From: an uncultured Clostridia bacterium
GTDB lineage: Bacteria; Bacillota; Clostridia; Oscillospirales; Oscillospiraceae
Direction of reading: 5' to 3'
Length of the DNA stretch: 7,096 bases
Assembly: GCA_946187475.1 (NCBI GenBank)
Contig: CAMHRJ010000113.1
Coordinates: 1-7,096, forward strand
Position 1 is the first letter of the stretch, and every line of letters begins with the position of its first letter. Under the pieces are notes generated by a model, which saw only the letters and a program-made list of their open reading frames with translations, searched no databases and was not told where the DNA came from. This document shows positions 4,905 through 7,096 of the stretch, piece by piece. The translations under genes and the position numbers were made by a program.

Positions 4905-6216
4905 CTTTCTCTTTCTCCGTTTCCGATGGGGTAAGTGTTTCAATGGAAACCCGCAGGGCCAGATCCCCGGGGTTCGCAGCGCAGCGCTCCGCCAGACCGA
5001 AGCCGAAAACGGCCACAGGACCAAGTGCGTCACGCAGCACCGGAATTCGATCTCGCTGAGAGACTGGAATGCCGCCCTCTGCCATGAGATCGCTGATCTT
5101 TTTGGTGCAGCCCCGCCCAGCCAGACGAATCTGATCGCCCGGTCGGCGGGAAGTAAAGGTTAGTTTACCACGAATCCATTCAGTTTTAAAGTGGTAAACC
5201 GTTAACGTATTGTGAATTTCATCATAGGTAGTCGGCAAATCAACTGAAAGCCTATAACCATGCTGCGACAGCAACAATTGCAGACCGGGATGGAGCTCCA
5301 GCTCCGGCAGTGGTTCTGCCTCTGCAGAGCCAAAATACATTCTCCCCTGCTCCCGCCGGACGCGGATGCCCGGGAGGTCCAGAAACGCCGCCTCGGTGCC
5401 GAAGCAAAGATCGTGCAGCGCAGCAATGTGCCGGGCGGAAAGGTTTCCACCGCACAGCTTTTGAAACACACGCATGCGAATCGGGCGAGCCAGAACCTGT
5501 AAAGATGCAAGCGTCAATCCGTTCTCAGGACTGTTATCGATCAGATATGCATCTGCCAGCGACATGAGGAATTCCTCTTCCTCCCGCAGATGCTCCGCCG
5601 TCTCTGCTGCGTGCTCCACGGCAGCGGCGTTCACACTTCTCAGAGCCGGGATCACCTGCTGCCGAATGCGATTTCTGGCATAACGGTCAGAATCATTGGT
5701 GCTGTCCTCCACATGCGGGATACCGTGGGCATTCAGCCAGGCGTCCACCTCTGTGCGGGAGATAAGCAGCATGGGGCGGAGGACGTTTTTGCGGATTTCC
5801 GGAATACCCGCAAGGCCCCGCAAGCCGGTTCCCCTGGCCAGGTTCAGGAGTATGGTCTCCAGCTGGTCATCAGCCGTGTGGGCCGTGAGAATCCATTGGA
5901 TGTTCTGCTCGCCTGCAATGCGCTGCAGAAAGGCGTAGCGTGCGGCCCGAAGCTGCGCTTCGGAATCCACGCTGCTATCCAGTCTGCCGACAAAGCAGGG
6001 CACATTGTGAACCAGACAAAAGTCTCGCACAAAAGATTCGTCCCGGTCGGATTCTGCCCCTCTCAGGCCGTGGTTATAATGAGCACACAAAACGGTGAAC
6101 CCGCGCTCCGGCGCAAGCTCCAGCATCCGCGCCAGGAGGTACATGGAATCGGCGCCGCCGGAAACCGCGCACAGCACCCGGTCGCCGGGCAAAATGCGAT
6201 CAATATTCATCCTCAT
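4888..6216 (-). CDS. tilS: tRNA(Ile)-lysidine synthase TilS
   Basis: TilS uses ATP and lysine to convert C34 of the CAU-anticodon isoleucine tRNA to lysidine, so that the tRNA reads AUA. The protein has 442 residues, normal for the two-domain-plus-tail form. Visible are the PP-loop SGGADS (19-24), HYNHGLRGAESDRDE (46-60), TAHTADDQLET (111-121), the RGTGLRGLAGI segment (128-138), and EDSTNDSDRYARNRIR (170-185). A C-terminal TilS substrate-binding domain follows, with SRRPGDQIRL and the KKISDLM motif (356-378). ATG at 6216 is the first possible start after an in-frame stop near 6262. A second ATG at 6210 is also possible. Neither has a convincing SD, so re-initiation by ribosomes finishing dnaB is likely. 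Only about 18 residues precede the PP-loop, so the usual N-terminal helix is short. The last codons contain the hpt ribosome-binding site and start. A stretch around 5150-5240 is noticeably AT-richer than the rest. Confidence 0.96.
   Translation of the reverse strand: MRMNIDRILPGDRVLCAVSGGADSMYLLARMLELAPERGFTVLCAHYNHGLRGAESDRDESFVRDFCLVHNVPCFVGRLDSSVDSEAQLRAARYAFLQRIAGEQNIQWILTAHTADDQLETILLNLARGTGLRGLAGIPEIRKNVLRPMLLISRTEVDAWLNAHGIPHVEDSTNDSDRYARNRIRQQVIPALRSVNAAAVEHAAETAEHLREEEEFLMSLADAYLIDNSPENGLTLASLQVLARPIRMRVFQKLCGGNLSARHIAALHDLCFGTEAAFLDLPGIRVRREQGRMYFGSAEAEPLPELELHPGLQLLLSQHGYRLSVDLPTTYDEIHNTLTVYHFKTEWIRGKLTFTSRRPGDQIRLAGRGCTKKISDLMAEGGIPVSQRDRIPVLRDALGPVAVFGFGLAERCAANPGDLALRVSIETLTPSETEKEKDEHSR
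4915..4918 (-). promoter_or_regulatory. hpt ribosome-binding site inside tilS
   Basis: GGAG lies 10 bases before the ATG at 4904, within the last codons of tilS (its TEKEK segment, a purine-rich stretch). It decides the hpt start in favour of 4904 over the upstream ATG at 5033. The site sits in translated mRNA, so tilS translation probably influences hpt initiation. Confidence 0.6.
5163..5199. repeat. 9-bp inverted repeat inside tilS
   Basis: GTTTACCAC (5163-5171) and GTGGTAAAC (5191-5199) are perfect inverted copies separated by 19 bases. They lie within an AT-rich stretch of tilS that encodes the junction to the C-terminal domain. The repeat could fold in mRNA or be a protein-binding site, or it may be coincidence. 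An arm of this length is expected about once in several kilobases by chance. Confidence 0.35.
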
Positions 6217-7096
6217 GCCGCTTTTCGGAGGCCACGAAGGTGGTGTACTCCGGCATCCACATCAGCTCCACCGTGCGGGTGTCGCCGTGACGGTTTTTCA
6301 GGATGATGGCTTCCGCAAGGTTCGGGTTTTCCGCCTCTTTGTTGTAATAGCCGTCGCGATAGAGCCCGATGACGATGTCGGCGTCCTGCTCGATAGAGCC
6401 GGATTCGCGCAGGTCCGAGAGCATGGGGCGCTTGTTGGTGCGGCCCTCGTTGGCACGGTTCAGCTGCGACAGGCAAATGACCGGCACGCTCAGCTCCTTG
6501 GCCATGATCTTCAACATACGGCTCATGTCCGAGACCGCCTGGGTGCGGCTCTCGTTGCTCCAGCTGTGTCCGCTGCCGGAGGACTGCATCAGCTGCAGGT
6601 AGTCAATGACCACCAGGCCCAAATCCGGAATGCGGCGGCACTGGGCGTTCATGTCGGCAACACTCAGGGTGGAATTGTCGTCCACGCGGATGTCCGTGGC
6701 GCTGAGCTGGCCGGCGGCGGCGACCACGCGGTCCCACTCCGCCTGGGACAGGTGCCCGGTGGAGAGCTTCTTGCCGTCCACCATGGCGGCGCTGGAAAGC
6801 AGACGCTGCACCAGCTCCTCCCGGCTCATCTCCAGAGAGAACACCGCAACAGTCTTTCCGGAATGCTCGCCCACATAGCGGGCAAGGTTCAACGCCATAC
6901 TGGTCTTACCCTGACCGGGACGGGCGGCAATGAGGATCAGCTCGCCCTGCTTCAAGCCCAGGAGCGTGGTGTCCAGATCCGGAATGCCGGTGGACAGGCC
7001 GGGGATGCCGCCGCCGTTTTCCGCAGCGTCGGAGAGCGCGGCGTAGACCCGCTGGATGACCATGGACACCGGCTGGAGTCCGCCCACATTTCTGCC
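6200..7096 (-). CDS. dnaB: Replicative DNA helicase DnaB, C-terminal part (5' end beyond the window)
   Basis: DnaB is the hexameric helicase that unwinds DNA ahead of the replication fork. The frame is open to the window edge, leaving 298 residues. The missing part should be the N-terminal primase-interacting domain, about 150 residues given the usual length near 450. Visible from its start are the end of the linker, then the RecA-like ATPase. The substrate loop GIPDLD is followed by Walker A ARPGQGKT (about residues 58-65 of the visible part), SLEMS, Walker B VVIDYLQLM (about 162-170), the LSQLNR and SDLRESGSIEQDAD motifs, and the KNRHGDT segment that carries the arginine finger. A GTG at 7087 is internal and not a credible start. 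The stop (TGA) lies inside the beginning of tilS, a 17-base overlap that suggests translational coupling. No intein or interruption is seen in the visible part. Family assignment is very secure. Confidence 0.97.
   Translation of the reverse strand, partial: GRNVGGLQPVSMVIQRVYAALSDAAENGGGIPGLSTGIPDLDTTLLGLKQGELILIAARPGQGKTSMALNLARYVGEHSGKTVAVFSLEMSREELVQRLLSSAAMVDGKKLSTGHLSQAEWDRVVAAAGQLSATDIRVDDNSTLSVADMNAQCRRIPDLGLVVIDYLQLMQSSGSGHSWSNESRTQAVSDMSRMLKIMAKELSVPVICLSQLNRANEGRTNKRPMLSDLRESGSIEQDADIVIGLYRDGYYNKEAENPNLAEAIILKNRHGDTRTVELMWMPEYTTFVASEKRHEDEY

Noticed and set aside
2445..4934. An 829-codon open frame on the plus strand, antisense to ftsH, hpt and the end of tilS, starting with GTG
   Set aside because: It mirrors the codon phase of GC-rich genes on the other strand, has no recognisable domain, no SD of note, and its low-complexity His/Ala/Gly/Leu-rich content is typical of antisense shadows.
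4905..5033. Upstream extension of hpt to an ATG at 5033
   Set aside because: The added 43 residues overlap tilS in another frame and do not look like an HPRT N-terminus. The ATG at 4904 has an SD and gives the usual length.
5590..6306. A 238-codon plus-strand frame across tilS and the dnaB end
   Set aside because: It is fully antisense to well-supported genes with complete catalytic motifs, and shows no family resemblance.
1..7096. CRISPR arrays, tRNA or rRNA genes, insertion sequences, integrases, riboswitches
   Set aside because: No direct-repeat arrays, cloverleaf-like sequences, transposase motifs or long structured leaders were seen on reading both strands.

Overview
The window reads as chromosome from a moderately GC-rich, low-GC-lineage Gram-positive bacterium (Clostridia; Oscillospiraceae/Ruminococcaceae-like is my best guess). 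The reasons are the tilS-hpt-ftsH gene order, which is typical of Firmicutes, the Shine-Dalgarno (SD) sequences matching the 16S tail, and the protein flavour. Every gene I can support lies on the minus strand, so the biological order runs from high to low coordinates. No RNA genes, CRISPR arrays, insertion sequences or attachment sites were seen, and no stretch longer than 300 bases lacks a gene.

Region 1 (7096 to 2274) is a tightly packed housekeeping run. It holds the C-terminal two thirds of the replicative helicase DnaB (cut by the window edge), then TilS (tRNA-Ile lysidine synthase), Hpt (hypoxanthine phosphoribosyltransferase) and FtsH (membrane AAA+ zinc protease). dnaB/tilS and tilS/hpt each overlap by 17 bases, and hpt and ftsH are 54 bases apart. 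Together this suggests one co-transcribed, partly translation-coupled unit. It ends in a strong 13-bp hairpin terminator four bases after the ftsH stop. ftsH starts with TTG.

Region 2 (2226 to 21) is a separate two-gene unit with its own clear promoter (TTGACT-N17-TAAGAT), a near-perfect SD sequence and a terminal hairpin. It encodes a short XRE-type DNA-binding protein with two C-terminal membrane segments, followed by a membrane-anchored MutS-like ATPase. The ATPase keeps MutS domain V but shows no recognisable mismatch-recognition domain. The two genes overlap by ATGA. Base composition drops visibly from region 1 to region 2 (hand counts: 46 G+C of 60 at 3421-3480, 26 of 60 at 781-840), which fits an accessory cassette placed behind a conserved operon.

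The most interesting item is this membrane-tethered regulator plus membrane-tethered MutS-like pair. Its function is unknown to me, and I make no claim beyond its architecture and probable co-expression.
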